A stretch of DNA of 41,309 bases from an uncultured Prevotellaceae bacterium. GTDB taxonomy: Bacteria; Bacteroidota; Bacteroidia; Bacteroidales; Bacteroidaceae. Below the pieces are notes generated by a model. That model had not been told where the DNA came from and did not search any database. It saw only the letters and a list, made by a program, of their open reading frames with translations. This document shows, piece by piece, positions 26,650-35,737 of the stretch. Within the stretch, counting starts at the first letter, position 1. Each line of letters begins with the position of its first letter. The position numbers and the translations under genes were made by a program. The stretch lies in contig CACZVX010000047.1 in assembly GCA_902784755.1 (NCBI GenBank), positions 1 through 41,309 on the forward strand. The letters run 5' to 3'.

Positions 26650-26753
26650 CTTTTTAATGGAACACGGAGGCACAAAGAAACAAAGTCGTGCGCCTGAGAA
26701 TTGGGTGAAAAAACTTTGTATCTTTGTGTCTTTGTGTTCCGTTTTCTTTTTAA
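26650..26753 (+). repeat. Palindromic inverted-repeat element overlapping the sensor-kinase start
   Basis: The left arm (26661-26685, GGCACAAAGAAACAAAG at its inner end) and right arm (26714-26738, CTTTGTATCTTTGTGTC at its inner end) are inverted 25-mers that match at 21 positions, with a 28-bp spacer. The same 8-bp word CTTTTTAA flanks the element at 26650-26657 and 26746-26753, like a target-site duplication, although the word is low-complexity. The right arm encodes most of the kinase's signal peptide. Confidence 0.7.
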
Positions 26754-29700
26754 CAGCTTGTCAGCCGAAGAACCAGGATGCGGTTGATAAGTTGAATTCA
26801 ATTTCCTACTTTTACCATTACAAGAATCTCGATTCCACGGCTGTCTATGCCAAACGGGCACTTTCAATAGCTGAAAATTATCATGCAGGTAAAGCTGAGG
26901 CTATGAACAATCTCGCATTTGTGAGCATTATGAAGATGAAATATCAGGATGCTTACAAACTGCTTGATAGCGTACGCCATATTACTGATAACCAGGTGGA
27001 ACTGCTTGTTGCAGATGTTCAGGAGATGCGTTTGTGCCAGAGAGAGTCACGCAATAAAGAGTTCTACGATTATTATGAGCGGGCTCAGCGGATTCTTCGT
27101 CGTATTGATGAAGAGCGTAATGCTCTCTCCGAACGGCTTCAGCGACGTATGATATATGCTGAGAGTGAGCTTAACATTGTGGCTTCCACCTATTATTATT
27201 ATGTAGGACTTGAATCGCAAAGTATCTCTGCCCTGAATCTGATAGACGCGGATGTTCTGGAGGAGGATACAGCCCAGTATCTGAACTATCTTTATCAGAT
27301 TGGTGCCGGCGGTATTCTTGTTGACGGAACGGCCGAAGATATACAGCAACAGGAATGGGACTATCTGATGCGCTGCTATCAACGGAGTTTGCAGAGCGGC
27401 GACGTTTTTTGGCAGGCTAATGCCCTTCAAGGAATGAGTGAGCATTTGTTCATTAAGGAAAACCGCGATATGCTGGTGAGCAATAACCGCCCTTCCATGA
27501 CGCTTATTAATTCTGACAATATCCCGGATTCTTTATTGGCTGGTTCACTTGCAGAACGCTCTCTTGAAATTTTCAAACAATACGGGGATGTCTATCAGAT
27601 AGCCGGAAGCTATCGTACACTGGCTTCCTGCTATTGGAATATTGAGGATTATCATTCTGCGCTTGCCTGTCTGGAGAATGCCCTTAATGATGATAAGGCT
27701 ATTGGACAGGCACCTGATTTGGTGGCTAGTATCCGGGAACGTCTCTCACTCACATATTCAGCGCTCGACGATAAGCCAAAGAGCGACTATAACCGAAATG
27801 AATACCTCGACTTGCAAGAGCAGACGCGACAGGACAGACAACTGGAAGCCCGGGCAGCACAACTTGACCGTTCTTCCTATCAGCTTAGTTGGATGATTGC
27901 TGCTGTGGTAGCCATGATTCTGCTGACCATCCTCTCCCTTTATCTTTTCAATTATATGCGGCGTAGGAATGAACAGCGAAACCGTCAGAAACAACTTGAT
28001 CAACTGGGACGTGATAATGAAAAGATTATCAGGGAATTATCGGAACGTCGGGAAGAAATAGAGGAAGATACGGAGATGGCGGTTGTTCATCTGAAAAAGA
28101 ACAAAAAACGCAATCTTGAGAATCGCGCCAAGATTTTCCTCGTGAATACCATCACACCGCTCATCGATCGCATGATGCATGAAATACAGAAACTCCAGCA
28201 TGCTGATGAGTCGGAAGAAATTAAGGCTGAGCGATTGGCATATATAGGGGAGATTACAGAGACCATCAATGACTATAATCAGACGCTCACGGAATGGATA
28301 CAGTTGCGTCAGGGCGAACTGCAATTGAAGATAGAAAGTTTTCCCGTTCAGGTACTATTTGATATTGTTAAGCGTTCTCGCATGAGTTTTCAATTAAAAG
28401 GTATTGACCTGATTGTAAACGATACGGATGCTGTTGTGAAGGCTGATAAAATCCTGACACTTTTCATGATTAATACGATAGCCGATAATGCCCGGAAATT
28501 CACGCAAAAAGGTGGACGTGTTGAAATCGGAGCCTCACAGGGAGAGGGTTATGTGGAGCTTTCCGTGGCTGATACCGGTAAAGGAATGACTGAAGAACAA
28601 CTTTCCACGCTTTTCACTCATCAGATACAAGGTGGTCATGGATTTGGCTTGCTCAATTGTCGCGGCATTATCGAGCGCTATAAGAAAATCAGTAAGCTCT
28701 TCTCTGTTTGTACACTTCAGGCAGAGAGTGAAGTAGGGAAGGGGAGCCGCTTTTTCTTCCGTCTGCCTATTGGTATCCGTAAACTAATACTTCTTTTGCT
28801 CGTGTTTACGGCTTCGTTGAATGTTCAGGCCGTTACAGATCCCAATATGATTGCTGTTCGCTATGCCGATAGTGCCTATTTCAGCAACATCAACGGTACC
28901 TACGAGCATACACTTCAGATGGCAGATAGCGTTCGCCATTATCTGAAACTGGCGGAACATCCCGATACGAGTATTATTCTAGGCATTTCCAATGAAACAG
29001 CTGTGGCGGCTCTGGCTTTGCATAAATGGGATATTTACCATCGTAATAATCGAGAATACACGCAGCTCTACAAGGAGGCAACAGCCGACCATACATTGGG
29101 AGACTACGTTAAACGTATGCAACGTTCCAGTCAGAACAAGAATGTCGCCATTTTCCTGTTGATGGTCTTACTCTTTGCCATCCTTATAGGTTACTATCTG
29201 CTCTATTATCGGCCACAGTTGCGGCGTCAGCATATTGAGGAACAAAGGGCTCTTGCGCGCAGTCGTGGATCTGTGGAGAATAAGCGGCAAGAAGTGGAAC
29301 TGATGGAGGATGAATTGCATCGTATCGATTATGAAAACCAGCAGCTTTACATCAGTAACAATGTGATTGACAATTGCCTTTCAACGCTGAAGCATGAAAC
29401 GATGTATTATCCTTCACGTATTGGCCAGTTACTTCCTGAAGATCATCATTCTGTCGATATAGCTCCCATTGCCGAATTGGCTTCTTATTATAAGGAGCTT
29501 TATTCGATTCTCTCACAGCAGGTGATGAATCAGGTGGAGAAACCCATTTCAGATTCCGATGTGATTGACTATCTGTTTGATATACTTAAGCATGAATCAG
29601 GAGAAAAAACATTGGACGTTACGAAAGAAATAAAAGGTGACTACGTTATATATAAGGTTAAGATGCCTAATGTGGAATGTCGTGATTTCTTCAGACCTTC

Positions 29701-29863
29701 CCGTGAGAATATTCCGTATCTTGTATGTCGCCAGATTGTCCGTGAGAATTCAGAGGCTACCAACAGACACGGTTGTGGTATAGTAGCACAACCAGATGAC
29801 AATGGTGGAACTCTCTTCAATGTGACACTGGCAAAAGTGAATGCCAAGGCAGTAAAAGACTGA
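26705..29863 (+). CDS. Sensor histidine-kinase-like lipoprotein of DUF5112/DUF5113 type
   Basis: The product is 1052 aa from the GTG chosen here; an ATG at 26657 would add 16 residues made wholly from repeat DNA. The numbers below count from that ATG. A lipoprotein signal (VKKLCIFVSLCSVFFLTAC) leads a TPR-like sensor region (about 40-400) and a transmembrane helix (408-430). A coiled coil and an HATPase domain follow, with the N box FMINTIADNARKF, DTGKGM and GHGFGLLNCRG. Then come a second hydrophobic segment (about 709-727), about 100 residues and a third membrane helix (830-850). The C-terminal part has LKHETMYYPSRI (His about 912), which could be the phosphoacceptor. The order ATPase-membrane-HE motif is unusual. 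The response regulator follows by 28 bp. DUF names are from memory. Confidence 0.8.
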   Translation: MKKLCIFVSLCSVFFLTACQPKNQDAVDKLNSISYFYHYKNLDSTAVYAKRALSIAENYHAGKAEAMNNLAFVSIMKMKYQDAYKLLDSVRHITDNQVELLVADVQEMRLCQRESRNKEFYDYYERAQRILRRIDEERNALSERLQRRMIYAESELNIVASTYYYYVGLESQSISALNLIDADVLEEDTAQYLNYLYQIGAGGILVDGTAEDIQQQEWDYLMRCYQRSLQSGDVFWQANALQGMSEHLFIKENRDMLVSNNRPSMTLINSDNIPDSLLAGSLAERSLEIFKQYGDVYQIAGSYRTLASCYWNIEDYHSALACLENALNDDKAIGQAPDLVASIRERLSLTYSALDDKPKSDYNRNEYLDLQEQTRQDRQLEARAAQLDRSSYQLSWMIAAVVAMILLTILSLYLFNYMRRRNEQRNRQKQLDQLGRDNEKIIRELSERREEIEEDTEMAVVHLKKNKKRNLENRAKIFLVNTITPLIDRMMHEIQKLQHADESEEIKAERLAYIGEITETINDYNQTLTEWIQLRQGELQLKIESFPVQVLFDIVKRSRMSFQLKGIDLIVNDTDAVVKADKILTLFMINTIADNARKFTQKGGRVEIGASQGEGYVELSVADTGKGMTEEQLSTLFTHQIQGGHGFGLLNCRGIIERYKKISKLFSVCTLQAESEVGKGSRFFFRLPIGIRKLILLLLVFTASLNVQAVTDPNMIAVRYADSAYFSNINGTYEHTLQMADSVRHYLKLAEHPDTSIILGISNETAVAALALHKWDIYHRNNREYTQLYKEATADHTLGDYVKRMQRSSQNKNVAIFLLMVLLFAILIGYYLLYYRPQLRRQHIEEQRALARSRGSVENKRQEVELMEDELHRIDYENQQLYISNNVIDNCLSTLKHETMYYPSRIGQLLPEDHHSVDIAPIAELASYYKELYSILSQQVMNQVEKPISDSDVIDYLFDILKHESGEKTLDVTKEIKGDYVIYKVKMPNVECRDFFRPSRENIPYLVCRQIVRENSEATNRHGCGIVAQPDDNGGTLFNVTLAKVNAKAVKD

Positions 29864-29891
29864 AATCGTAAATACGTAAAATATAGATATA

Positions 29892-30617
29892 ATGGACAAT
29901 TTTAAAGTTATTATCGTCGAAGATGTGCCTCTCGAGCTGAAAGGTACTGAAGGCATTTTCCGTAACGAAATACCTGAAGCTGAGATTATAGGGACAGCAG
30001 AGAATGAGACGGCTTATTGGCGACTGATTAAACAACAGCAGCCCGATCTCGTGCTACTCGATTTGGGACTAAATGGTTCTACAACTATCGGAGTTGAAAT
30101 CTGCCGCCAGACCAAAGACGCTTATCCCAAGATCAAGGTGCTTATTTTCACAGGTGAAATTCTCAACGAGAAGCTCTGGGTGGATGTGCTTGACGCCGGT
30201 TGCGACGGTATATGTTTGAAGAGTGGCGAATTGCTTACCCGTGGTGATGTACAGAGTGTAATGTCAGGAAAGCGAATGGTTTTCAATCAGCCTATTCTTG
30301 AGAAAATCATCGACCGTTTTAAGCGGAGTGTTGGCAGTCAGATGATGCGTCAGGAAGCTTTGGTAGATTATGAGATTGATGAATACGATGAGCGTTTCCT
30401 TCGTCATTTGGCTTTGGGTTATACCAAGGAACAGATTACCAATCTGCGCGGTATGCCCTTTGGCGTGAAGAGTCTGGAGAAACGTCAGAATGAACTCATT
30501 CAGAAATTGTTTCCGGATGGAAACGGAGGTATGGGCGTTAATGCCACCCGTTTGGTAGTCCGTGCCTGCGAGCTCCGCATTATTGATATAGATAACCTTC
30601 AGCCAGATACAGAATAA
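29892..30617 (+). CDS. Response regulator
   Basis: The product is 241 aa. The receiver domain (about 1-125) has the acidic pair E10/D11, the phosphorylated aspartate D57 in LVLLDLGL, threonine in IFTGE and lysine in CLKSGE. The C-terminal about 100 residues contain FLRHLALGYTKEQITNL, which looks like a degenerate LuxR-type recognition helix, then a region I do not recognise. It is the likely partner of the kinase encoded just upstream. DNA binding is probable but not certain. Confidence 0.85.
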   Translation: MDNFKVIIVEDVPLELKGTEGIFRNEIPEAEIIGTAENETAYWRLIKQQQPDLVLLDLGLNGSTTIGVEICRQTKDAYPKIKVLIFTGEILNEKLWVDVLDAGCDGICLKSGELLTRGDVQSVMSGKRMVFNQPILEKIIDRFKRSVGSQMMRQEALVDYEIDEYDERFLRHLALGYTKEQITNLRGMPFGVKSLEKRQNELIQKLFPDGNGGMGVNATRLVVRACELRIIDIDNLQPDTE

Positions 30618-30635
30618 AGGGAGGGTGAGAAGCTG

Positions 30636-31217
30636 ATGAGAGCTGTCCGATTGTGCTTCGTTTTGGGAATAGCCCAAATGTTGGTGATACTTGCATCATG
30701 GCTGATTACTGCCGTGATGCCGGAATCTTCCATGCACTCGCTGCTTTCGCCAGAAGGAATCCGTTGGTATTTTGGCCATTTCACGCAAAACCTGGCACAA
30801 CCCCTGCTCGTCTGGATTATACTTCTTTATATTGCTTATAATGCCTTTCAGCGAGGAGGACTCCAACATGCCCTGTCATCACTCGTCCGCGGAGAACGGT
30901 TGATGCTTCGTCAGCGTTCAGCACTTTGGCTGGTATTGATTGTAGTTGGAGCTATGTTGGTTGTTTTGTTGATGCTAATTGCGGTTCCCGCTCCGATTCT
31001 TGCCAGTGTGACGGGAGAACTTTTCCCGTCTAGTTTTTCATCGGCCTTCATTCCCATCGTGGCTTTCATTATTTTCATAGCTAGTATTACCTATGCTATT
31101 GCCACAGGATTGGTACAAAAATACCGTCAACCATATCAGAACCGTTTTACCATTTGGCTGTTAGTCTATGTGCTGGGTGTGCAGCTTTATCAGTGTATCC
31201 GTTTTGTGTTTGGATAA
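30636..31217 (+). CDS. Small AbgT-like membrane protein
   Basis: This 193-aa protein has four to five hydrophobic helices. SSMHSLLSPEGIRWYFGHFTQN resembles, over about 20 residues, the start of the AbgT p-aminobenzoyl-glutamate transporter family, where LLs-dGIRW and NF motifs are typical. The full family is about 500 aa, so this would be a minimal or truncated relative. It begins 18 bp after the response regulator and is likely part of the same operon. Transport activity is not established. Confidence 0.6.
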   Translation: MRAVRLCFVLGIAQMLVILASWLITAVMPESSMHSLLSPEGIRWYFGHFTQNLAQPLLVWIILLYIAYNAFQRGGLQHALSSLVRGERLMLRQRSALWLVLIVVGAMLVVLLMLIAVPAPILASVTGELFPSSFSSAFIPIVAFIIFIASITYAIATGLVQKYRQPYQNRFTIWLLVYVLGVQLYQCIRFVFG

Positions 31218-31221
31218 AATA

Positions 31222-31253
31222 TTTGGCTGTTTCGACATTATTCCGTATCTTTG
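31222..31253 (+). promoter_or_regulatory. Promoter of the 31295 gene and the dipeptidase
   Basis: TTTGG (31222-31226) lies 19 bp before TATCTTTG (31246-31253), a good Bacteroidota -33/-7 pair. The leader is about 36 nt. Confidence 0.75.
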
Positions 31254-31294
31254 CACGAAATTGTCAATCATAAGAAATACTAAATCATAATAAA

Positions 31295-31906
31295 ATGGGA
31301 TTTTTCAGTAAGATTTTTGGTAAGAAAGAAGAAGGCAAGGTTGCTGGCATGGAGAACTACATGACGCTTATTCGCGTCTATTTCCAGGCTGCCATTGCCG
31401 AAAATGTAGGAATCAACAATTTGGCTGCCTTGCCTGACCTTCGTGTCTTCAAGACAACGCTCCATGTTCCAACGGTTAATAATAAACTTGGCGTTGGCGA
31501 GAAGAAGCATTGTAAAAAGATGTTGAAGGATATTTATAAGACAGATGACAGCTTCTTTCAGGAAATAGACAAGAGCATTAAGAAGGGATGTCGTAAGATG
31601 CAGGATGTGCAGACCTATCTCATCCAGTTCCAAGCCTTCACAAACGATTTGATGATGCTGACGGGTAATCTGATGAAGTTCAAACTTCGTGTGCCAGGTT
31701 TCTTTAAAGGTGCCATCCGTGCTATGACGGATAAGACAGTTCATGAAATCTTCACGAAGAATGATTACAAAGACCCTGGCGTTGTAAAGACCGTTCTCTC
31801 TATTCGTCAGCTCGACAAGCGTCTGGGCTTCTCTGAGCAGTGGGTTTCAGATTTCCTCTATCAGGTCGTGATGCTTGCTAAGAAAGAACCTCGTAAAAAG
31901 GAATAA
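31295..31906 (+). CDS. Protein of unknown function, basic and helical
   Basis: The product is 203 aa, lysine-rich, with no signal peptide. The N-terminus MGFFSKIFGKKEEGK could be an amphipathic membrane-surface helix. The body is predicted helical (LIRVYFQAAIAENVG, KMQDVQTYLIQFQAF, VVKTVLSIRQLDKRLGF) and the tail is basic (KKEPRKKE). I do not recognise a family. It has its own promoter and is followed 21 bp later by the dipeptidase gene, so the two are probably co-transcribed. Confidence 0.65.
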   Translation: MGFFSKIFGKKEEGKVAGMENYMTLIRVYFQAAIAENVGINNLAALPDLRVFKTTLHVPTVNNKLGVGEKKHCKKMLKDIYKTDDSFFQEIDKSIKKGCRKMQDVQTYLIQFQAFTNDLMMLTGNLMKFKLRVPGFFKGAIRAMTDKTVHEIFTKNDYKDPGVVKTVLSIRQLDKRLGFSEQWVSDFLYQVVMLAKKEPRKKE

Positions 31907-31927
31907 CCAATCAAAAAGAATAATACG

Positions 31928-33568
31928 ATGAAAAAAATATTATTAATGGCAGTGTTGTCTGTTGTGGGTATGGGTGTTCACGCATGTACCAATTTTATTG
32001 TAGGCAAGAACGCTTCCACTGACGGTTCTGTCATGTGTACCTATAATGCTGACAGCTATGGCATGTTTACCGGTCTTTGTCATTATCCTGCTGGTACGCA
32101 TGCTAAAGGGGAGATGCGCAAGATCATCGACTATGACACTTATGTCTGTCATGGCGAGATACCAGAAGCCCCAGTTACCTATAATGTTATTGGTAACATC
32201 AACGAATATCAGGTTAGTATAGGCGAGACTACTTTTGGCGGGCGTGAAGAACTTGTTGATACAACGGGACTAATAGACTATGGTTCTCTGATGTACCTTG
32301 GACTTCAGCGTGCCAAGACAGCCCGTGAAGCCATTGACGTGATGACGTCACTAGTGGCTCAGTATGGCTATAATTCTGAGGGAGAGACTTTCACTATCTG
32401 CGATCCTAACGAGGCTTGGATTATGGAAATGATAGGTAAAGGCCCTGGTCGTACTGGAGCCGTTTGGGTGGCTATTCGCATTCCCGATGATGCAATTTGT
32501 GCTCATGCCAACCAGAGTCGTATTACAACTTTTGATCAGAAAGACAAGAAAAACGTTCTCTATTCAAAGGATGTGATCAAGTTTGCTCGTGAAAAGGGAT
32601 TTTTCGATGGTAAGGATAAGGACTTCTCATTTAATGATGCATATGCCTATCCTGATTTTAGTGGACGCCGCTATTGTGAGGCCCGGGTATGGAGTTTCTT
32701 CAATCACTTCTCCAACGACATGGATCGCTATCTGCCTTATGCGATGGGTAAGGTGAAAGAAGCTGAGCCCATGCCGCTCTGGATTATTCCTAATAAAAAG
32801 GTCTCCTTGCAGGATATTCAGGATTGTATGCGCGACCATTATGAAGGCACTCCCTTCTCGTTGGATAGTGACATCGGTGGAGGTATCTGGCAGATGCCAT
32901 ATCGTCCTACCCCCCTTAGCTTCAAGGTTGATGGCAAGGAATATTTCAATGAGCGTCCCACCAGCACCCAGCAGACGGGTTTCAGCTATATTGCCCAACT
33001 GCGTGGATGGCTTCCTCGTCAGATAGGTGGCATTCTATGGTTTGGAAATGATGATGGTAACATGGTCGCCTATACTCCCGTTTATTGTTCAGCAATCCGT
33101 CAGCCTGAGTGTTACAATACTCCAGGAGCTGATGCAGTAACATTCTCTGATAAGAATGCCTTCTGGGTTTGCAACTGGGTAAGTAATATGGTCTATCCTC
33201 GTTATTCCTCAATGTTCCCGTCACTAAAAGCTGTTCGTGACTCTTTAGAACAGAGTTATTTCAAGGAAGTTCCCGCAGTTGATTTGAAGGCACAGCAGTT
33301 ATTGGCTTCTTCTGAAAAACAGGCTGTGGACTATCTTACTGATTATACTTGCAAGAAAGGTGACGAAATGATCTGCCGCTGGCGCCAGTTGGCCATCTAT
33401 CTGATTGTGAAGTTCAACGACATGGCTGAAAAGAAAGAAGTCAATGGACGTTTTGAAGTTACACCAGAAGGTGTGTCAAAAGTTGTTCGTCCAGGTTATC
33501 CTGAAGCCACAGCACGTAAAATAGCAGAACAGACGGGTGACCGCTATGTAGTACCCGATTGGAAATAG
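31928..33568 (+). CDS. Secreted C69-family dipeptidase (PepD-like)
   Basis: This is a 546-aa N-terminal nucleophile peptidase. The signal peptide ends at HA and the mature protein starts with the catalytic Cys20 (CTNFIVGKNASTDGSVM). Further family marks are IGETTFGGRE, FTICDPNEAWIMEM and the HANQSRI stretch. It should cut dipeptides in the periplasm. C69 enzymes often have broad specificity, and substrates cannot be told here. It ends five bases from the convergent DUF1537 kinase with no clear terminator between them. Confidence 0.92.
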   Translation: MKKILLMAVLSVVGMGVHACTNFIVGKNASTDGSVMCTYNADSYGMFTGLCHYPAGTHAKGEMRKIIDYDTYVCHGEIPEAPVTYNVIGNINEYQVSIGETTFGGREELVDTTGLIDYGSLMYLGLQRAKTAREAIDVMTSLVAQYGYNSEGETFTICDPNEAWIMEMIGKGPGRTGAVWVAIRIPDDAICAHANQSRITTFDQKDKKNVLYSKDVIKFAREKGFFDGKDKDFSFNDAYAYPDFSGRRYCEARVWSFFNHFSNDMDRYLPYAMGKVKEAEPMPLWIIPNKKVSLQDIQDCMRDHYEGTPFSLDSDIGGGIWQMPYRPTPLSFKVDGKEYFNERPTSTQQTGFSYIAQLRGWLPRQIGGILWFGNDDGNMVAYTPVYCSAIRQPECYNTPGADAVTFSDKNAFWVCNWVSNMVYPRYSSMFPSLKAVRDSLEQSYFKEVPAVDLKAQQLLASSEKQAVDYLTDYTCKKGDEMICRWRQLAIYLIVKFNDMAEKKEVNGRFEVTPEGVSKVVRPGYPEATARKIAEQTGDRYVVPDWK

Positions 33569-33572
33569 ATTT

Positions 33573-34667
33573 TTACGATGGCCACGGATAACTGCCCGGC
33601 TTAAGCGTAATAAGGGTTTGTTTATACTGGATGGTCACCACACCAGGGGCTAACTCCCTTTCAATTGAAAATGAATTCCAGCCTAACCGCTGAATAATGG
33701 CATAAGCCGTTGCTCCACCTTCAATCATCAGATAAAAAGGAGTAGCGGCTTTTTCTTTTACCAGTTTAGCCGTTACTTTTGCCATGGTATTCCGAAGTCT
33801 GATGGCATAGTCTTTTCCTCCTTCTGAGGGTTGCGGAATTCGAATAGCCATAAGAGATGTCTCGTTGAATTGTTCTTTCAACGATTTTATCCACTTTTCC
33901 GGAGATTCACCATGGAAGACATCATCGGGCATCAACGATTCAGGAAGTCCGAATTTGTTTGCATGGCTCTGAGTACTTCCCTGAATTAAAAGAACATTAG
34001 ATGAAGGAATATTGAATTCGGACGTGGTTTCAACATCTTTCGCATCGGGTGTCATCATTTTTATCCAGTGACCGAAAGTGTCAGCACCTCCCGCTATAAT
34101 AGTGTCATCACTGCATTTCTGCAGCTGTAATTTGATATCTTCCTGAGAAGAGGCATCAGCAATGTTAATTCCTTTTTGCGGGGGATCCAGAAGTGATAAT
34201 GAGTGAGTTCCAGGCAATCTTTCTTCCACGACAGCAGTGTTGGCAGGGAATTCCGGATCGTAATAAAACTGGCTTTGATGAAGGGGAAGATCGTCGAGAT
34301 AGTAGATGCCATTTTTAATGATTCGTTCCTTCGATGGGTTCTGAGCGATGAGCAAGGCTTTGGGCTTCTGAAGGGCAAGCATCATTGCATTGAGTTCTGC
34401 CACAATGTGTCCACGCAGTGCACTGTCTGTTTTTTTATAGATAAACAATGGGCTGTCTAGCATAGATAGTTTATGCATGAGGTCATCTGTTTCTTTGATG
34501 GCTTTTGCTTTGGTAGCTTGCCGGGTATTGGTGGCAATAACGAGTACATCACAAGTGGGTATCGTCCTTGTGAGGCGCATTATCATTCTTACTAGAAGAC
34601 CATTCCGCCAGGCTATTCCTGCTATTTCAGCGGCTCCAGTCAGATCATCTGCTATAACAACGATCAT
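33573..34667 (-). CDS. Four-carbon acid-sugar kinase (DUF1537 family)
   Basis: The product is 364 aa. The N-terminal MIVVIADDLTGAAEIAGIA and IYKKTDSALRGH bind the sugar acid. The C-terminal domain binds ATP, with IEGGATAYAI and a final GVVTIQYKQTLITLKPGSY. Characterised members (DtnK, OtnK, LtnK) phosphorylate threonate, erythronate or their 2-keto forms at C4. It is a little short against the usual about 420 aa. It is the last gene of the operon, 35 bp after the PdxA2-like gene. By analogy the best guess is D-threonate or D-erythronate kinase. Confidence 0.87.
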   Translation of the reverse strand: MIVVIADDLTGAAEIAGIAWRNGLLVRMIMRLTRTIPTCDVLVIATNTRQATKAKAIKETDDLMHKLSMLDSPLFIYKKTDSALRGHIVAELNAMMLALQKPKALLIAQNPSKERIIKNGIYYLDDLPLHQSQFYYDPEFPANTAVVEERLPGTHSLSLLDPPQKGINIADASSQEDIKLQLQKCSDDTIIAGGADTFGHWIKMMTPDAKDVETTSEFNIPSSNVLLIQGSTQSHANKFGLPESLMPDDVFHGESPEKWIKSLKEQFNETSLMAIRIPQPSEGGKDYAIRLRNTMAKVTAKLVKEKAATPFYLMIEGGATAYAIIQRLGWNSFSIERELAPGVVTIQYKQTLITLKPGSYPWPS

Positions 34668-34702
34668 TCGTATATACTAGATTCTCTGTGTTTTTATTGT
34701 GA

Positions 34703-35734
34703 TTATTTGTTCTTTCTGTTGAGGGCCATTCTGCTGGCATAGTCTATGCTGAGCAACATAGCATCAGGTGCAGCCACTCCTTGTAAAGCGACATCAAAGG
34801 CGGTACCATGATCCACACTTACACGAATGATAGGAAGGCCGAGTGTAATGTTCACACCTTTGGCTGTCTCCATCTTACCTGTTTCCTTGTTCCATTGGAA
34901 TCCACACATCTTGAAGGCTATATGCCCCTGGTCATGATACATAGCTACACATCCGTCGAATTTACCGCTACGTGCCTTGGCAAAAACAGAATCTGGCGGA
35001 ACAGGTCCTTCCACGTTGTAGCCCTTTTTCCTCATTTCTTCCACAGCTGGAATGATTTCCTTTTCCTCTTCCCATCCGAAGAGTCCGTTCTCGGAGGCAT
35101 GGGGATTGAGTCCGGCAATTCCTATGTGAGGATTCTCAATGCCAAACTGGCGACAGGCGTCTATGATGAGCTCTGTGACTTCAATGACACGTTCTTTTTT
35201 CACGCGATCGCAGGCTTCCCGTAGGGAACAGTGAGTAGATACATGTATTACACGGAGATACTCATCAGCCAACAACATGGCGTATTTTTTCGTATTCGTG
35301 TAGTGGGCGTATATCTCCGTGTGTCCGTCGAAATTGTGCCCAGCCTTGTGGAGTGCTTCCTTGTTAAGTGGTGCTGTAACTGTTCCGTCTACCTCGTTGG
35401 CCATGGCAAGTTCGATTGCTTTGATAACGGAAAGAAATGCAGCATGGCCACATTGTACCTGCACTTCCCCCGGCTTGAATGTATTCATGTCGATGCATTC
35501 AAGATCTATGACATCCACAGCACCCTGTTCGAAACGGGCTTCGGAAACCTCCTTGATAGCATGGATTTTGATATCGTAGCCCAGTTTCTCTGCAGTCCAC
35601 AGCATCACTTTTGCATCACCCGTAACCAGTGGGCGGCATTGTTCGTAAGTCTCAGGTAAAAGGAGCGACTTCAAAATAATCTCCGGACCTATGCCGGCAG
35701 GGTCGCCCATTGTGATGGCTAATATTGGTTTCAT
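34703..35734 (-). CDS. pdxA2: PdxA2-like 4-phospho-acid dehydrogenase
   Basis: This 343-aa NAD-dependent oxidative decarboxylase shows PdxA-family motifs: GDPAGIGPEI, metal-binding histidines in FDGHTEIYAHY, HVSTHCSLREA and MYHDQGHIAFKM, and VDHGTAFDVALQG. True PdxA acts in vitamin B6 synthesis. PdxA2 members next to DUF1537 kinases instead oxidise D-threonate or D-erythronate 4-phosphate to dihydroxyacetone phosphate and CO2. The neighbour makes the second role more likely. It starts three bases after the symporter gene ends. Confidence 0.87.
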   Translation of the reverse strand: MKPILAITMGDPAGIGPEIILKSLLLPETYEQCRPLVTGDAKVMLWTAEKLGYDIKIHAIKEVSEARFEQGAVDVIDLECIDMNTFKPGEVQVQCGHAAFLSVIKAIELAMANEVDGTVTAPLNKEALHKAGHNFDGHTEIYAHYTNTKKYAMLLADEYLRVIHVSTHCSLREACDRVKKERVIEVTELIIDACRQFGIENPHIGIAGLNPHASENGLFGWEEEKEIIPAVEEMRKKGYNVEGPVPPDSVFAKARSGKFDGCVAMYHDQGHIAFKMCGFQWNKETGKMETAKGVNITLGLPIIRVSVDHGTAFDVALQGVAAPDAMLLSIDYASRMALNRKNK

Positions 35735-35737
35735 TTC

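Noticed and set aside
26508-26867. 119-codon minus-strand frame across the kinase start
   Set aside because: It reads through the palindromic element and the ends of eda and the kinase gene, with no independent support.
34703-35734. Calling this gene pdxA of vitamin B6 synthesis
   Set aside because: The operon with a DUF1537 kinase and a symporter fits PdxA2 better, and no pdxJ is nearby.
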